Part shown: positions 11,322 through 22,144 of the stretch, piece by piece
How the letters are laid out: every line of letters starts with the position of its first letter
Position numbering within the stretch: position 1 is the first letter of the stretch
NCBI GenBank assembly: GCA_963575745.1
Contig: CAUYUJ010022082.1
Span: forward strand, 583,801 to 647,800
Origin: Prorocentrum cordatum
Taxonomy: Eukaryota; Sar; Dinophyceae; Prorocentrales; Prorocentraceae
DNA length: 64,000 nucleotides
Reading direction: 5' to 3'
The notes under the pieces: model-generated
What the model saw: the letters and a program-made list of their open reading frames with translations, nothing else
Told to the model about the DNA's origin: nothing
The model's database searches: none
Position numbers and translations under genes: made by a program

Positions 11322-11894
11322 TTGTCGTCAACGTTCTTCGGGGCTCCGGTGCCTCGCAGCCGAAATGGAGAAGCTGAGCGGTCCGCGCGGACTGTAATGT
11401 CCTCGTTCCACTTGAGGGCGCTGCGGCAGTCAGAGGCAGACGATCGCGCGGCGTTCGCAGGCGCACTGCGACGGGGCTCGAAAACGTGGGGGGCCGCCAT
11501 GGCTTCGTGGTTAGACGACGGAGTGCAGTCGGAAGAGGCTGCGCGGTACGCGGGACATTTCCTGAGCGTGTATCGCGTGCGTCCGAGGGATGCGGAGCAT
11601 GAGGACGCGCGGAGCGATGGGGACGTAAGCGACGAAAAATTGGAGGTTGGATTCGACCAGCTTGACGAGGCTCCGAAGTCACGCGTCGGTGGTCGGAAGC
11701 GGGAAGACGGCGACGGGGACAGCAGTAGTGGAGAAGAAGACGGTGGGCTGGAGGGTGGTCTAGGTGGATGTTCACAGTACGAGAACTCGAAAGCAGGCAT
11801 GGCTCTGGCCCGGGAAGTCTTTGCGGGGCCAGCGCCCGAGCGAAAAGTCGCTCAGTCAGGTGCGAAACGCGTGGCCGAAAGCAGTCAGCTGTGA
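11322..11894 (+). CDS. Acidic ORF upstream of Pif1-like helicase
   Basis: The 190-codon frame has protein-like composition: ALRQSEADDRAAFAGALRRG, then WLDDGVQSEEAARYAGHFLS, then an acidic, Lys-rich linker (DGDVSDEKLEVGFDQLDEAP) and YENSKAGMALAREVFAGPAP. It sits on the same strand about 100 bp before the helicase ORF and probably belongs to the same ancestral polypeptide or element. No HUH/Rep motif is visible, so a Helitron Rep is not supported here. Function unknown. Confidence 0.4.
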   Translation: MSSTFFGAPVPRSRNGEAERSARTVMSSFHLRALRQSEADDRAAFAGALRRGSKTWGAAMASWLDDGVQSEEAARYAGHFLSVYRVRPRDAEHEDARSDGDVSDEKLEVGFDQLDEAPKSRVGGRKREDGDGDSSSGEEDGGLEGGLGGCSQYENSKAGMALAREVFAGPAPERKVAQSGAKRVAESSQL

Positions 11895-11984
11895 TCTGGA
11901 ATCCGTGCTGGGCGCAGCAAGGGCGTCGCGTAGCAAGGAGACATCAATGGCGGACAGAGTGGCGGCGGGGGAGGTGGCGGGAAG

Positions 11985-14393
11985 GTGGGGGCGCAGGCAG
12001 GGGCGACATCAGGCCAGGTGGCAGAATGGCTCAGGAAGCTGGAGTTCAGGACAGACAAAGACACAGGCCGGCGCGTTGTCAACGCGAAGCAGTTCGAAAT
12101 GGCGAAGCAGGTAGCACAGAGGGCGATGCAAGAGCTGGACGGGGAGGCGCGAGGGGGCGCGGGCATGGGTGACCCGTTGCCTTGGCGTATGCACGGGGGA
12201 CCCGGCACAGGGAAGTCACACGTGCTGCGTATTCTGCGGAAGGGGTTGTTCGAATACCTATTGAAGTGGACGATAGGCGCCCATTTCCAGATCACGGCCT
12301 TCCAGGCAGTCATGGCACAGCTGCTCGGCGGAGACACCATGCGCCACGCCTGCGGCATTCCCGCCGTTCAGCGTGGCGACGAGAAGGGGGAAGATGTGAA
12401 ATTTCAGTACGGTACAGCGAAGCGAGTTCTGCAGTGGAGGTGGTTGTTCATCGACGAGATCAGCATGGTCAGCCCGAAGTGGACCAGAAGCATCGCAGCG
12501 TCATCCGGGCGTGGGCACCCAGAAGCGCGGGGAAGACGGAGCGCCGCGACCCTTCGGCGGTTTGAACGTCGCGTTGAGCAGAGATTTTTGGCAGCTGGCG
12601 CCTCCGGACGGAAGGTTCCTTGCAGACGTGCCAACAGAGCGCATCGCGGAGGCTCGGATGTATACCTCGCCCCCGCCAGAGCTACATGGGCAAGCTCTCA
12701 TGTGGGGGGTGGTCAGGGCGGCTTGAAGGGAGTAGCGGAGCTAGTGGAGTGCGAGCGCCGCGACGATGCCTGGCTGAAATCCGTGCAAGAGGAGTTCCGC
12801 AGAGGAGCCCTCGCGGAAGACGCACATGCCTTTTTGCACGGGCATGATATTGGTGTCCCGGGGAGTTGGCTCCATGGTCAGGTTGGCTGTGGGAACGCGA
12901 GATGTAAGGCCTTGCGTGACGGCGCAGGTGCCTCGCGGAAGGAAGCCGTCGCAGCGCGCCGTCAGCGCTCAGTGGCCCCGAAGGATATCCGCAGGCAGGA
13001 GTGTGAGGAGTGCAGGCATGAGCGCGAACGGCGCCGTCTCGTCATCGATGGCCCAGATGGCCCGCGCATGCGCACGGCGAAGTTTCGGTGTGCCCCCGGA
13101 GTGTCTCCAAACAACGACGTGAAGCATGAGGTGAACAAACTCCGAGCGTCGCAGTATGCCAGTATGCCCGACTGCACGAGAAGCCGATGGTGTACATCTT
13201 TGCGCGCGACATCCCCACGCCGGACGCGCTGCCCGAGCGGCCGGATTTGCCGCGCCAGAAGATGGCCTGGCTGCAGCGCCACGACAAGGAGAGCGGGGAC
13301 ATGCATGGGTTTTTGCGAATCGCGGAGGGAATGCCCGTGGACCTCACCGATCACATGATCACGTCGATCGCAGCGAGGACAAGTACCTCCTCCGCGGACG
13401 CGTGGGGACCGTGCACTCATGGGCGCGCGATGGCGACGAAGGAGCGGGTCGCGTTTCCCGGGGAGGGGGGGCCATTTTGCAGAAGACGCCGAAAGTGATA
13501 TTTATCATTTTCGACGAGGACCTCGATTATGCAGGGGGCAGAGTCCCATGCAAGTGGACGATTCCGGGGCTCCGAACGCCAGGCCTGCACCCAGTGAGCC
13601 CGCAGAGAAAAGATTGGTTCGTGGACGAGGGCCGGCCGCGTCCGCGTCTGAAAGCGAAGCGGCGGCAGTTCCCCTTGGCCCCAGCGTTCGGGGTGGCCGC
13701 CCACTCAGCACAGGGCCAGACTTTTAAGCGAGGTGTCATCGTGGATCTGAGGATTGGCGGGGGCACGTCGCCGTTGTCGAGTTATCATGGCTCTAACGCG
13801 AGTGCGTCGCCGCGAGGACATGTTGATATTTCGGCCTTTCGTCCGCGCGCCGCACGCTCAGAAAGAGCAGAAGGGGCCCGGAAAGCTGTTACAGTCGTTG
13901 CGGGGAGGCCCCATGGATTGGGATGCAATCGAGAAGGAGTTCATGCCTGCGGGGAAGTGCGCACTGCGCTCGTCGGCGAAGCATAAGAATCAGTATGCTC
14001 TCGGACAGTGGAGCCAGGACGACGGTCTCCGCGTGTGCAACTTGTGCTTGGAAGACAGAAAGAGCATGGGCACGCCGTGGCAGTGCATGCAGTGCTCTCT
14101 GTGGAAGGGCATGGATGCTTTCCACGCATCCCAGCACCACAGCTCGAAGCTGACGTCAAAGCGTTGCGTCGACTGTCCCGAGAGGCGAAAGAGTTACGTA
14201 TGCGAGGAGCGGAAGTACGAGGATGCGTTCGTGGAGTCTCAATGGGATAAGGCAGGGAACGCTCGATGTAAAGGAGGGGTGTGCCTCGAGTGCGAGGAGC
14301 TGAAGAGGCACCTGAAGTGTTCGCGCTGCGGCCAGGAGCACATGCGGGTCGAATTCGCCAAAGCGGAGCAGTGCATTGACAAACCCACATGAA
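11985..14393 (+). pseudogene. Pif1-like superfamily 1 DNA helicase, frameshifted
   Basis: ATP-dependent DNA helicase of the Pif1/RecD class, amplified in dinoflagellates as transposon-like copies. Walker A is GGPGTGKS (12195-12218), a motif Ia-like stretch is ITAFQAVMAQLLGG, and Walker B is FIDEISMVS (12447-12473). After a frame change near 12480-12510, motif III reads NVALSRDFWQLAPP (about 12570). Another frame change near 12720 leads to ELVECERRDDAWLKSVQEEF and then SPNNDVKHEVNK. A third frame (13187) gives MVYIFARDIPTPDALPERPD. Motif V is AAHSAQGQTFKRGVIVDL (about 13690), and motif VI is MALTRVRRREDMLIFRPF in yet another frame (about 13790). At least four frame changes mean no complete helicase can be made from this copy. 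Confidence 0.85.
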
Positions 14394-14940
14394 AGTCGTG
14401 TAACAAGTTGCAGACAAAGGAGGATAAGGCGCGCGCCGAAGAGGACAAACTGCGCGTGTGTTGCACATGCGGAATCTTCAAAAGTAGAAACGAGCTTTCC
14501 GAGTACATGGTGGCTCGCATGTCGAAAGCGTTGATGTAATGCACGAAGTGCGCAGAAGCTGCATCTGCACTTCGGAATCTGGCTGCGACGAAGGACGTGA
14601 GAACTTGCGTGCTGTGCGAGGTGGCGCAGCGGCAAGATTGTTTTTATGATGGGATGTGGGGCGGCGTGGCCGATCGACGCCGCAAGTGCAAGCGCTGCGT
14701 TGACAGTGAAGCTGCACGGCGACGCGTGGAGGCGAGGAAGGGCGTGAAGGTATGCGCAGGGTGCGAGGTGGAGCAGCGGCAAGATTGCTTTTCTAATTGG
14801 ATGCGGGACGGCGTGGCCGATCGGCACCGCAAGTGCAAGCGCTGCGTTGGCAGTGAAGCTGCACGGCGACGCGTGTAGGCGAGGAAGGACGTCAAGGTAT
14901 GCGCACTGTGCGAGGTGGAGCAGCGGCGTGAGTGTTTTTA
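13905..14940 (+). pseudogene. Cysteine-rich C-terminal tail of the helicase
   Basis: In frame with motif VI, the sequence continues as a series of CxxC modules: VCNLCLEDRKSMGTPWQCMQ, then CVDC, CLECEELKRHLKCSRCGQEH, CCTC and CTKC. Three tandem repeats of about 45 codons follow, each with C-x-x-C, (R/Q)QDCF and KCKRC. In-frame stops occur at about 14391 (TGA), 14538 (TAA) and 14876 (TAG). The arrangement suggests a zinc-binding array fused to the helicase. The motifs are seen; the DNA- or RNA-binding role is inference. Confidence 0.65.
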
Positions 14941-14944
14941 AGTT

Positions 14945-15370
14945 TATTATTTTCAGATAGGATGTGGGAACGCGTGGCCGAACGACGCCGCCAGTGCAAG
15001 CGCTGCGTTGATGGCGCGCCACTGCAGCGCGGACGTTGGGAATGCGTGGCACGCAAGGGCGCTTTCGGGGGGGGGAATGCAGCAGCTGGTTGGCCAACCG
15101 AACGGCGAAGAAGGCTGATGGAAAGCAAAGGCGCAACATCTGCTTCGCTGACGAAGGGCGCAAAAAGGAAGGGAATGGCTGAGCGGAGTCGCGCGCTGGC
15201 AACGAACAAGACATAAGTCGGGGTCGGTGTGAAGCGCCGGGCGCGGCAGCCAGGGTGCTGGCGCTAATCTGTCGTCGCAAAGCGCGCGCGCTATCAGTGC
15301 AATGCAGCGCGCAGGCTGGCCGCCTTCAGCCAGCGGCAGTTGGCCGGCGGGCGAGGGGCTGCCGTGGCGA
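14945..15370. other. Decayed end of Cys-rich array and spacer
   Basis: A further decayed repeat of the Cys-rich tail is legible near 14960-15030 (ERVAERRRQCKRCVDG). After that there is no recognisable coding sequence up to the satellite. Confidence 0.4.
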
Positions 15371-15807
15371 GGAGGGGCGGGGGGAGGGGGCCGCCGGTCG
15401 TTGTTGGGCGACACATCGCGGGGTGGGAGGTCCGAGGAACAGAGATTCTTTGGGCGGGGGTGGCGGGGCGAGGGGGGGGGCAGGGAGGGGGCGTCGATCG
15501 CTTTTGCGCGAGATATCGCGGGGCCGGGGGGCGGCGGCAGGGGGTGCCAGGGCGAGGGGGGGGGGGGGGGGGGGGGGCGAGGAGGGGGACGTCGGTCGCG
15601 TTTGGGCGAGACATCGTGGGGTGAGAGGGGGGCCGGAGGGGGGGGGGCGAGTAGAGGGGCGTCGGGCGTCGGTTGGTTTTGGGCGAAAAATTACGGGGCG
15701 GGGGGCCCCAAGAACAAAGGCTGCATGAGTGGGGGGTGCCTGGGCGCGGAGGGGGGCCAAGGAGGGGGGCTCGGGAGCCTTGAGACGGGGGTCGATGCAA
15801 ACGGGGG

Positions 15808-16008
15808 TCAGCCAGGGCGCCAGATCCTGCAGGATCCTGCAAAGGCCCCCTCTGGCTGACCCGGGTCAGGGGGCCGCTCGTGGCCGCGAGGCGGCCGCGC
15901 GTATTGGCTGACCCGGGTTTGCGAGGATCTGCGTTGCAGTTTTTTATTTTTCCTGCATTGCAGTTTTTGGTTTCCTGCTGACCCGGGTCTGGATTGACCC
16001 GGGTCAGA
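15808..16008 (+). mobile_element. Non-satellite insert with CCCGGG palindromes
   Basis: About 200 bp with no satellite similarity interrupts the array. It contains the palindrome CTGACCCGGGTCAG at 15856-15869, partial copies CTGACCCGGGT at 15908 and 15978, and TTGACCCGGGTCAG at 15994-16007, just before the satellite resumes. A T-rich centre (TTTTTTATTTTTCCTGC) separates them. It looks like a small inserted element, but no clean target duplication was found. Confidence 0.5.
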
Positions 16009-18153
16009 AGGTCCCCGAGGGGCGAGGAGAAGGGGCGTCGGTTGGTTTTGGGCGAGAAATTGCAGGGCGGGGGGCCCCAAGAACAGAGGTTGCATGAGCG
16101 GGGGCTGCCCCGGCGAGGAGGGGGGCCAGGAGGGGGGGCGCGGAGAAGGGCGTCGGTTGGTTTTGGGCGAGAAATTGTGGGGCGGGGGGGCCCCAAGAAC
16201 AGAGGTTGCATAAGCGGGGGGTGCCGGGGCGAGGAGGGGGGCCAGGAGGAAGGCGAGGAGAGAGGCATCGGTTGGTTTTGGGCGAGAAATTGCGGGGTGG
16301 GGGGTCCGAAGAACAGAGTTTGCATGGGCGGGGGGTGCCAGGGCGAGGGGGGGGGGTGCAGGGGGGGGCGAGGAGAGGGGCGTCGTTGAGTTTGGGGCGA
16401 GAAATTGCGGCGTGGGTGGCCCCAAGAACAGAGGTTGCATGAGCGGGGGCCGGGGCGATGGGGGGTGGGCAAGGGGGGGGCAAGGTCAAGGGTATCGGTT
16501 GGTTTTGGGCGAGAAATTGCGGGGTGGGGGGTTCAAGAGCAGAGGTTGCATGAGCGGGGGATGCCGGGGCGAGAAGGGGGGCCAGGGGGGGGCGAGGGGG
16601 GGGGCGTCGGTTGGTCTTGGGCGAGAAATTGCGGCGTGGGGGGCCCCAAGAACAGAGGTTGCACGAGTGGTGGGTGCCGGGGCGAGGAGGGGGGCCAGGA
16701 GGGGGGCGAGGAGAGGGGCGCCGGTTGGTCTTGGGCGAGAAATTGCAGGGCGGGGGGCCCCAAGAACAGAGGTTGCATGAGCGGGGGCTGCCCCGGCGAG
16801 GAGGGGGGCCAGGAGGGGGGGCGCGGAGAAGGGCGTCGGTTGGTTTTGGGCGAGAAATTGCGGGGCGGGGGGGCCCAAGAACAGAGGTTGCATGAGTGGG
16901 AGATGCCGGGGCGAGAAGGGGCCAGGGGGGGGCGAGGAGAGGGGCATCGGTTAGTTTTGGGGCGAGAAATTGCGGGGTTGGGGAGGCCCGAGAACATGTG
17001 TTGAATGAGCGGGGGGTGCCGGGGCGAGGACGGGGCCATGATGGGGGGCGAGGAGAGGGGCATCGGTTGGTTTTGGGCGAGAAATTGCGGGGTGGGGGCC
17101 CCGAGAACAGAGGTTGCATGAGTGGGGGATGCCGGGGCGAGGGGGGGGGGCAGGAGGTGGCCGAGAGAGGGCGTCGGTTGGTTTTGGGCGAGGAATTGCG
17201 GGGTGGGGGGCCCCAAGAACAAAGGCTGCATGAGCGGGGGATGCCGGGGCGAGGAGGAGGGCCAGGGGGGGGGGGCGAGGAGAGGGGCGTCGGTTGGTCT
17301 TGGGCGAGAAATTGCGGCGTGGGGGCCCCCAAGAACAGAGGTTGCATGAGCGGGGGATGCCGGGGCGAGGAGGAGGACAGCCAGGCGGGGGTTTTGGGTG
17401 AGAAATTGCGGGGTGGGGGGCCCCAAGAACAGAGGTTGCATGAGTGGCCGATGCCGGGGCGAGGACGGGGCCATGATGGGGGGCGAGGAGAGGGGCGTCG
17501 GTTGGTTTTGGGCGAAAAATCGCGGGGCGGGGGGCCCCAAGAACAGAGGTTGCATGAGTGGGGGTTGCCGGGGCGAGGAGAGGGGGCCAAGGAGGGGGGC
17601 GAGGAGAGGGGCATCGGTTGGTCTTTGGCGAGAAATTGCGGGGTGGGGGGCCCCAAGAACAGAGGTTGCATGAGTGGGGGATGCCCGGGCGAGGAGGGGG
17701 CCAGGAGGGGGGCGAGGAGAGGGGTGTCGGTTTGTTTTGGGCGAGACATTGCGGGGTGGGGGGTCCAAGGAACAAAGGTCGCATGAACGGGGGGTGCCGG
17801 GGCGAGGAGGGGAGCCAGGAGGGGGGCGAGGAGAGGGGTATCGGTTGGTTTTATGAAAGAAATTTCGGCGTGGGGGGTCCCCAGAACAAAGGTTGCATGA
17901 GCAGGGGATGCCGGGGCGAGGATGGGGGCCAGGAGGGGGGCAGAGAGGGGGGTGTCGGTTGGTTTGGGGCGAGGAATTGCAGGGTGGGGGTCCCAAGAAC
18001 AAAGGTTGCATGAGCGGGGGATGCCCGGGCGAGGAGAGAGGCATCGGTTGGTTTTGGGCGAGAAATTGCGGGGTGGGGGGTCCCAAGAACAGAGGTTGCA
18101 TGAGTGGGGGATACCGGGGCGAGGAGGGGGGCCATGAGAGGGGCGAGGAGAGG

Positions 18154-18234
18154 TAAATATACATATACATATATATACACACATATATGTATATGTATAT
18201 GTATATATATACACAAATATATGTATATGGTTTG
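18154..18234 (+). repeat. (TATA/TATG)n microsatellite inside satellite
   Basis: An AT-rich tract of ATAT, TACATATA and GTATATGTATATG, about 80 bp, breaks the G-rich satellite. The satellite resumes with GTTTGTTGGTTTTGGGCGAG. Confidence 0.85.
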
Positions 18235-18950
18235 TTGGTTTTGGGCGAGAAATTGCAGGGTGGGGGGGCCCATGAACAGAGTTTGCATGAGTGGGGGATG
18301 CCGGGGCGAGGAGGGGGGCCAGGAGGGGGGCGAGGAGAGGGGTATTGGTGGGTTCTGGGCGAGAAATTGTGAGGTGCGGGGTCCCAAGAACAGAGCTTGC
18401 ATGAGCGGAGTATGCCGGGGCGAGGAGGGGGGCGAGGAGGTGGGCGAGGAGAGGGGTATCGGTTGAGTGTGGGCGAGAAATTGCGGGGTGGGTGGTCCCA
18501 GGTCCCAAGAACAGAGTATCCATGAGTGGGGGATGCCGGAACGAGGAGGGGGGCGAGGAGAGGGGTATCGGTTGTTTTGGGGCGAGAATTTGCGGGGGGG
18601 GGGTCCCAAGAACAGAGGTTGCATGAGTGGGGGATGCCGGAGCGATGGGGGTGCCAGGGCGTGGTGGGGGGCGCGGTGGGGTGTGTGGGTTGGTTTTGGG
18701 CAGAGAAATGCTGGGGCGGGGGAGCCCGAGAACTGTTGGCCTCGAGGCTCCACTGTTGGGAGTTGCTGGTCCCTTTCGCTTTTCCTCGAGCGCCTCTGGG
18801 GTCGGCGGATTGTTGCATTTTTCGTACAGGATCAATATGCAGGAGGACAGGCCCAACTTGAGACTGCTCCCCTTGGTCGTCCGACCTGGGAGTGGTGGCC
18901 TTTTTGGAGTTGCCTGCCAGTGCCGACCAAGCCCCCCAGCCCAGCAAGAA

Positions 18951-19109
18951 TGAATGGGGCCCTGGGACACACAAATAAATACACACAAATAAAATGACCC
19001 CCCATCTTTTTTCATATTTTCTGGGGTTTTGTCTCCCCCCCCACTTCCCATATTTTTCAATATTTTCCGGGGGATCGACGATTAATTGTGTCTGTGTGTT
19101 TTTTCCCCT
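18951..19109 (-). mobile_element. Family-C small element, copy 1 (inverted)
   Basis: This is the reverse complement of the elements at 19571 and 25122, starting AGGGGAAAAAACACACAGAC and ending near TGTGTCCCAGGGCCCCATTC. Flanks CCAGCAAGAA (18941-18950) and CCTGAAAAAA (19110-19119) match at 7 of 10 positions, a possible decayed duplication. Length 159 bp against 158 bp in the other copies. Confidence 0.7.
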
Positions 19110-19139
19110 CCTGAAAAAAAGGCCCGAAGGTGCCCTCGA

Positions 19140-20110
19140 TTCCCAGCGTGGGGGGGGCATCCCAGAGCATTGAAGTTGCTTTGCGGCCTACCCAACTCCT
19201 TCTTAACATTTCTGGCGGCTGTACCTGCCGATCGTTGACAGTAGGTATGTTTGAATTTTCGGATTCCAATCTGCTTGAATCGCCTTCCTGCTTCAATGAT
19301 CGAGTGGCTTCACCTTTTCTATCCTCCTTAGGGGGCGAACGGGACCCGATCTTCTTTCCACGCCTTGCAACTTCATGTTTCTACCTGCTTCTTTCGACCG
19401 ATGGGTATACTCATGACCGCTCAATGCGGACGAACATGCTGAAGGACCCGCAGTGCGCAGGAGCCCTCCGTGCGCAGGGAGCCGCCAGGTCTCGGCTGGA
19501 TCTGCATGGCTCTCCCCTCCCGCCTGGACCTCCCAGGAGCCCACGAAGTTGGCGACGGCTTGATCTCAGGAGGGAAAAAAACACACAGACACAATTCATC
19601 GTCGACTCCCAGGAAAATATATGAAAATATGGGGATTGGGGGGGAAGACAAAAACCCAGAAAATATGGGAAAATATGGGGAATATTTTTATTTGTGTGCA
19701 TTTATTTGTGTGTCCTGGGGCCCCTTCAGATCGCACTTCGCAGTCCCCCAGGGAGCCGCGAGGTCTCGGCTGGGCCTGCGTGGTCCCCCGCTCCGCCGTG
19801 CCTCCCAGGAGCCCCGCGCAAGTGTCAATAGTGCTGACTTTGCAGCCCCCGTGGGAGCCTCGAGGAGGGGGGGGGGGAGGATGCTGGAGGCCGAAGTGTT
19901 CTACTCACAACGAGAATCCACCACGGGAGGGTCGGGACATACACGGGTGGAACCCGTAAGCCCCCCCCCATCCCGAAGTTCTGGATTTCGGTTTGGGCTC
20001 AAGTCGCAGAGTAAGGATGGAGCAACTTTCCAAGGCTGTCCTCGCATCCTTGCCCCCTCGGCCCATCCTCGGCGACTTTCGCTGGCCAGCCCCGCTTGAA
20101 AATCGCCCAT
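19140..20110. other. Repeat-rich region, no gene supported
   Basis: Apart from element copy 2, the region contains a duplicated phrase. GGAGCCGCCAGGTCTCGGCTGG (near 19475-19500) and GGAGCCGCGAGGTCTCGGCTGG (near 19750-19775) each precede a CCTCCCAGGAGCCC-like segment, an imperfect duplication flanking the element. No protein family is recognised. Confidence 0.4.
19571..19728 (+). mobile_element. Family-C small element, copy 2
   Basis: 158 bp, starting AGGGAAAAAAACACACAGAC and ending TGTGTCCTGGGGCCCCTTCA, with the internal GGAATATTTTTATTTGTGTG shared with copy 3. The flanks GATCTCAGG and GATCGCACT agree at 6 of 9 positions, consistent with a decayed target duplication. Confidence 0.7.
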
Positions 20111-20299
20111 GATGGCCCTCCAAGGCCCTTGCATCGTTATCGCGTATCCTTTTTTGCGACTTAATCGTAGTCAGTTTGGGATTGGCGGCGAGCCTGGGAG
20201 GGACGTGAGAAGGGGCGGACCTTCCCAGCAGGCTCGGAAGCCCCTGGGTCTTCTGAGAAGTTGTCCTAGCCTTCCCCGGAGGTGCAGAACACCTCGCAG

Positions 20300-20460
20300 A
20301 AGGCGCGAGGGCCTCTGAGGAGCCTCGCCGCCTTCTGTCAAGTGGGGAAAAACCACCCGGATCCGACCATTGGCGTTTACTAAACAGCCTTGGGCGTTTA
20401 CTACGCAGCCTTTCCCCGTTCGATTCCTTCTGTGGGTGCGTTTGCTAAACGTAGAGGTTG
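20300..20460 (+). repeat. Dispersed repeat with paralog at 21085-21360
   Basis: CATTGGCGTTTACTAAACAG, CCTTGGGCGTTTACTACGCA and CCGTTCGATTCC are matched near 21290-21350 by TAATTGGCGTTTG, CCCTGGGCGTTTACTGAACA and CTGTTCGATCTCC. The CGTTCGATTCC box resembles a pol III B box, so a tRNA-derived SINE is possible, but no convincing A box was found. The 21-kb copy is split by the small element at 21120-21290, so this copy serves as the unoccupied reference. Confidence 0.5.
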
Positions 20461-20709
20461 ACACCAACACCAATATCGGCGGTGTGCCTCCACCGAGGGA
20501 AGAAGATCCCGATCTCGGTGATGGTGGTGATATTCTGGCTTCAAGGTGACCGAATTGTTACCACCAACACCGAAATCTAGGATCATCTTCCCCCTGTGGA
20601 AGCAACCCCCTGTGCTGGTGTCGGTGCCCATTCCCAGGTCTCCAATGAACGGCTTCGCGTGTCGGGGTGATCATTATGGATGTGGATTTTCTGCCCTCTA
20701 TTCTGAGAA

Positions 20710-20795
20710 GGCCTCCTCCTCCTCCTCCTCCTCCTCCTCCTCCTCCTGCTCCTCCTCCCTCTATTCTGAGAAGGCCTCCTCCTCCTCCTCCTTTC
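20710..20795 (+). repeat. (TCC)n repeat, duplicated
   Basis: Two (CTC)n tracts, each preceded by CTCTATTCTGAGAAGGC at 20697 and about 20758. A short tandem duplication carries the microsatellite with it. Confidence 0.8.
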
Positions 20796-21119
20796 CCCAC
20801 CCTGGGCGCGCCGCCGAATCTGGCTTTGGGCCATAGCTTCAAGCCGGGCCTGTCCCTCCACAGGGGACGATTCGTTGATTATTTTTGACCATATTTGAAG
20901 ATTTTTTGGGGGGATTTCCTTTCTTCCGTCCAAGATCCCCCTGTCGGGGGACAGGCCCGACCTGACATGGCTCAGGCCTCCGGCGGCCGTGCCGGACGAT
21001 CGGGGCACCCCCCCCAGAGCGCCCTCGGCGAGGCGGAGCTGCTGGCAAGCATCTCGAGGCTAAAGATAAGCCACCGAGTACCGTCAAAAGGGAGGAGGAA
21101 CCACCCGGACCGGCTAATT

Positions 21120-21290
21120 TCGGAGATTGGTAGGCCTCCTACCCTGACACGTCGATAAGGAAATTTGCCGTTTTCGGTTCGCGAGAGGGCATCGTGGCCG
21201 TCATTTTTGCGGTTCCAGCTCCGTCGGGTTCGGTCCCAGGCCGTTTTCACCAAGGGGAGGTTTACTAAAGGGAGTATTGTCCACCGCCGA
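21120..21290 (+). mobile_element. Family-A TIR element, copy 3 (171 bp)
   Basis: Flanked by perfect 5-bp duplications TAATT (21115-21119 and 21291-21295). It is diverged from the copies at 23861 and 25445 but shares ACACGTCGAT, CGTTTTCGGTTC, CGAGAGGGC, GTGGCCGTCATTTT and TTTACTAAAGGG. The 3' end TTGTCCACCGCCGA is the degraded inverted repeat. The flanking sequence (CGGACCGGC...GGCGTTTG) matches the uninserted repeat at about 20350-20370. Confidence 0.8.
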
Positions 21291-21404
21291 TAATTGGCGT
21301 TTGTTTGAATGGCCCTGGGCGTTTACTGAACAGCCCTGCCCTGTTCGATCTCCTCGTTGGGCGCGTGAAAGTAAACGACTTCGCGTGTCGCGGTGGTTCT
21401 TATG

Positions 21405-21600
21405 GGGGCGTATGTTTTGATTTCTATGATTTCTCATTTTGACTAGGACCATGGTTGATTTTGATTTTGATTTCTTCGATGTGGTTCTGATTATATGATG
21501 TTTCTCTCTTTGATTGCTCATTTCTTTGATTTCTTGATTTTCTCTTTGATTTCTATGATTTCTCATTTTGATTTTGATTTCTATGGTTTCATTGTTCTTC
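21405..21600 (+). repeat. AT-rich (GATTT/ATGATTTC)n repeat
   Basis: Repeated TTTGATTTCTATGATTTCTC and TTTTGATTTTGATTTC over about 190 bp, much lower in GC than the surroundings. Confidence 0.8.
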
Positions 21601-22144
21601 CAAAATCCGCCTGTAGGAGGACATACCCGACCTGACCCTGGGCTCGTCGCCGACTGGAGTTGAGGAACCAGCGGAGGACGCCGGCGAAGCTGGTCCGGGA
21701 TCGGGCAGGGGCTCGACTGCAGAATCGATTTGCCCGCAAACGTTGCCTTTTCCTTTCGAGCCTGCGGGAGACACTTCTTCGAGTGCTCCGCAGATCTGTG
21801 GAGTAGTCTGTGCGTTTTTCCGTGCGCTCGACGGGAAGAACAATTCTGGGGTACATCAACTCGGTAGTCGGTCCCCTACTCGAGCGGAGCAGCAGGGAGT
21901 CATGGAGATTTTGGTAGTCCTGGGAAGGAGCAGATGTCCCCCCAGGATCCCAAGCGTCGCCCCTCAATGGGAGGCGAAGAACGAGTGGAAGTGGCCGGCG
22001 AAGCTGGTCAAGGATCAAGTAGAGGATTGATTACAGACCCCCAAGCTGGCTTTCCCGTCGAGCGTACGGGGGACACGTCGAGTGCTCCGCAGACTTGTGT
22101 AGCATTCTATGCATTCTTCGGATGCAGTCGGCCTGGATTAGTAG

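Larger units (their letters stand above)
15370..18740 (+). repeat. G-rich satellite, units of about 115 bp
   Basis: Roughly 26-28 tandem units, each 111-118 bp. The core elements are GCGAGAAATTGCGGGGTGGG, GGGCCCCAAGAACAGAGGTT and GCATGAGCGGGGGATGCCGG, then GAGGAGGGGGGCCAGGAGG and GGCGTCGGTTGGTTTTGG. For example, the AACAGAG core recurs at 16082, 16198, 16312 and 16427. Units at the left edge (15370-15700) are diverged. The plus strand is strongly G-rich. Because unit lengths often keep frame, the minus strand stays open for 1018 and 875 codons with a Pro-rich repeat of about 39 residues; I regard this as a repeat artefact, not a gene. Confidence 0.9.

Noticed and set aside
11322-15000. Calling the helicase a Helitron
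   Set aside because: No HUH Rep motif and no Helitron termini were seen, so only the Pif1-like helicase is supported.
16004-19060. 1018-codon minus-strand ORF, proline-rich 39-residue repeats
   Set aside because: Produced by a satellite with unit lengths near a multiple of three; several frames are open together and no non-repeat domain exists.
19990-20003. GGTTTGGGCTCAAG resembling the end of DinoSL
   Set aside because: Only a partial match, with no AG or ATG context and no gene downstream.
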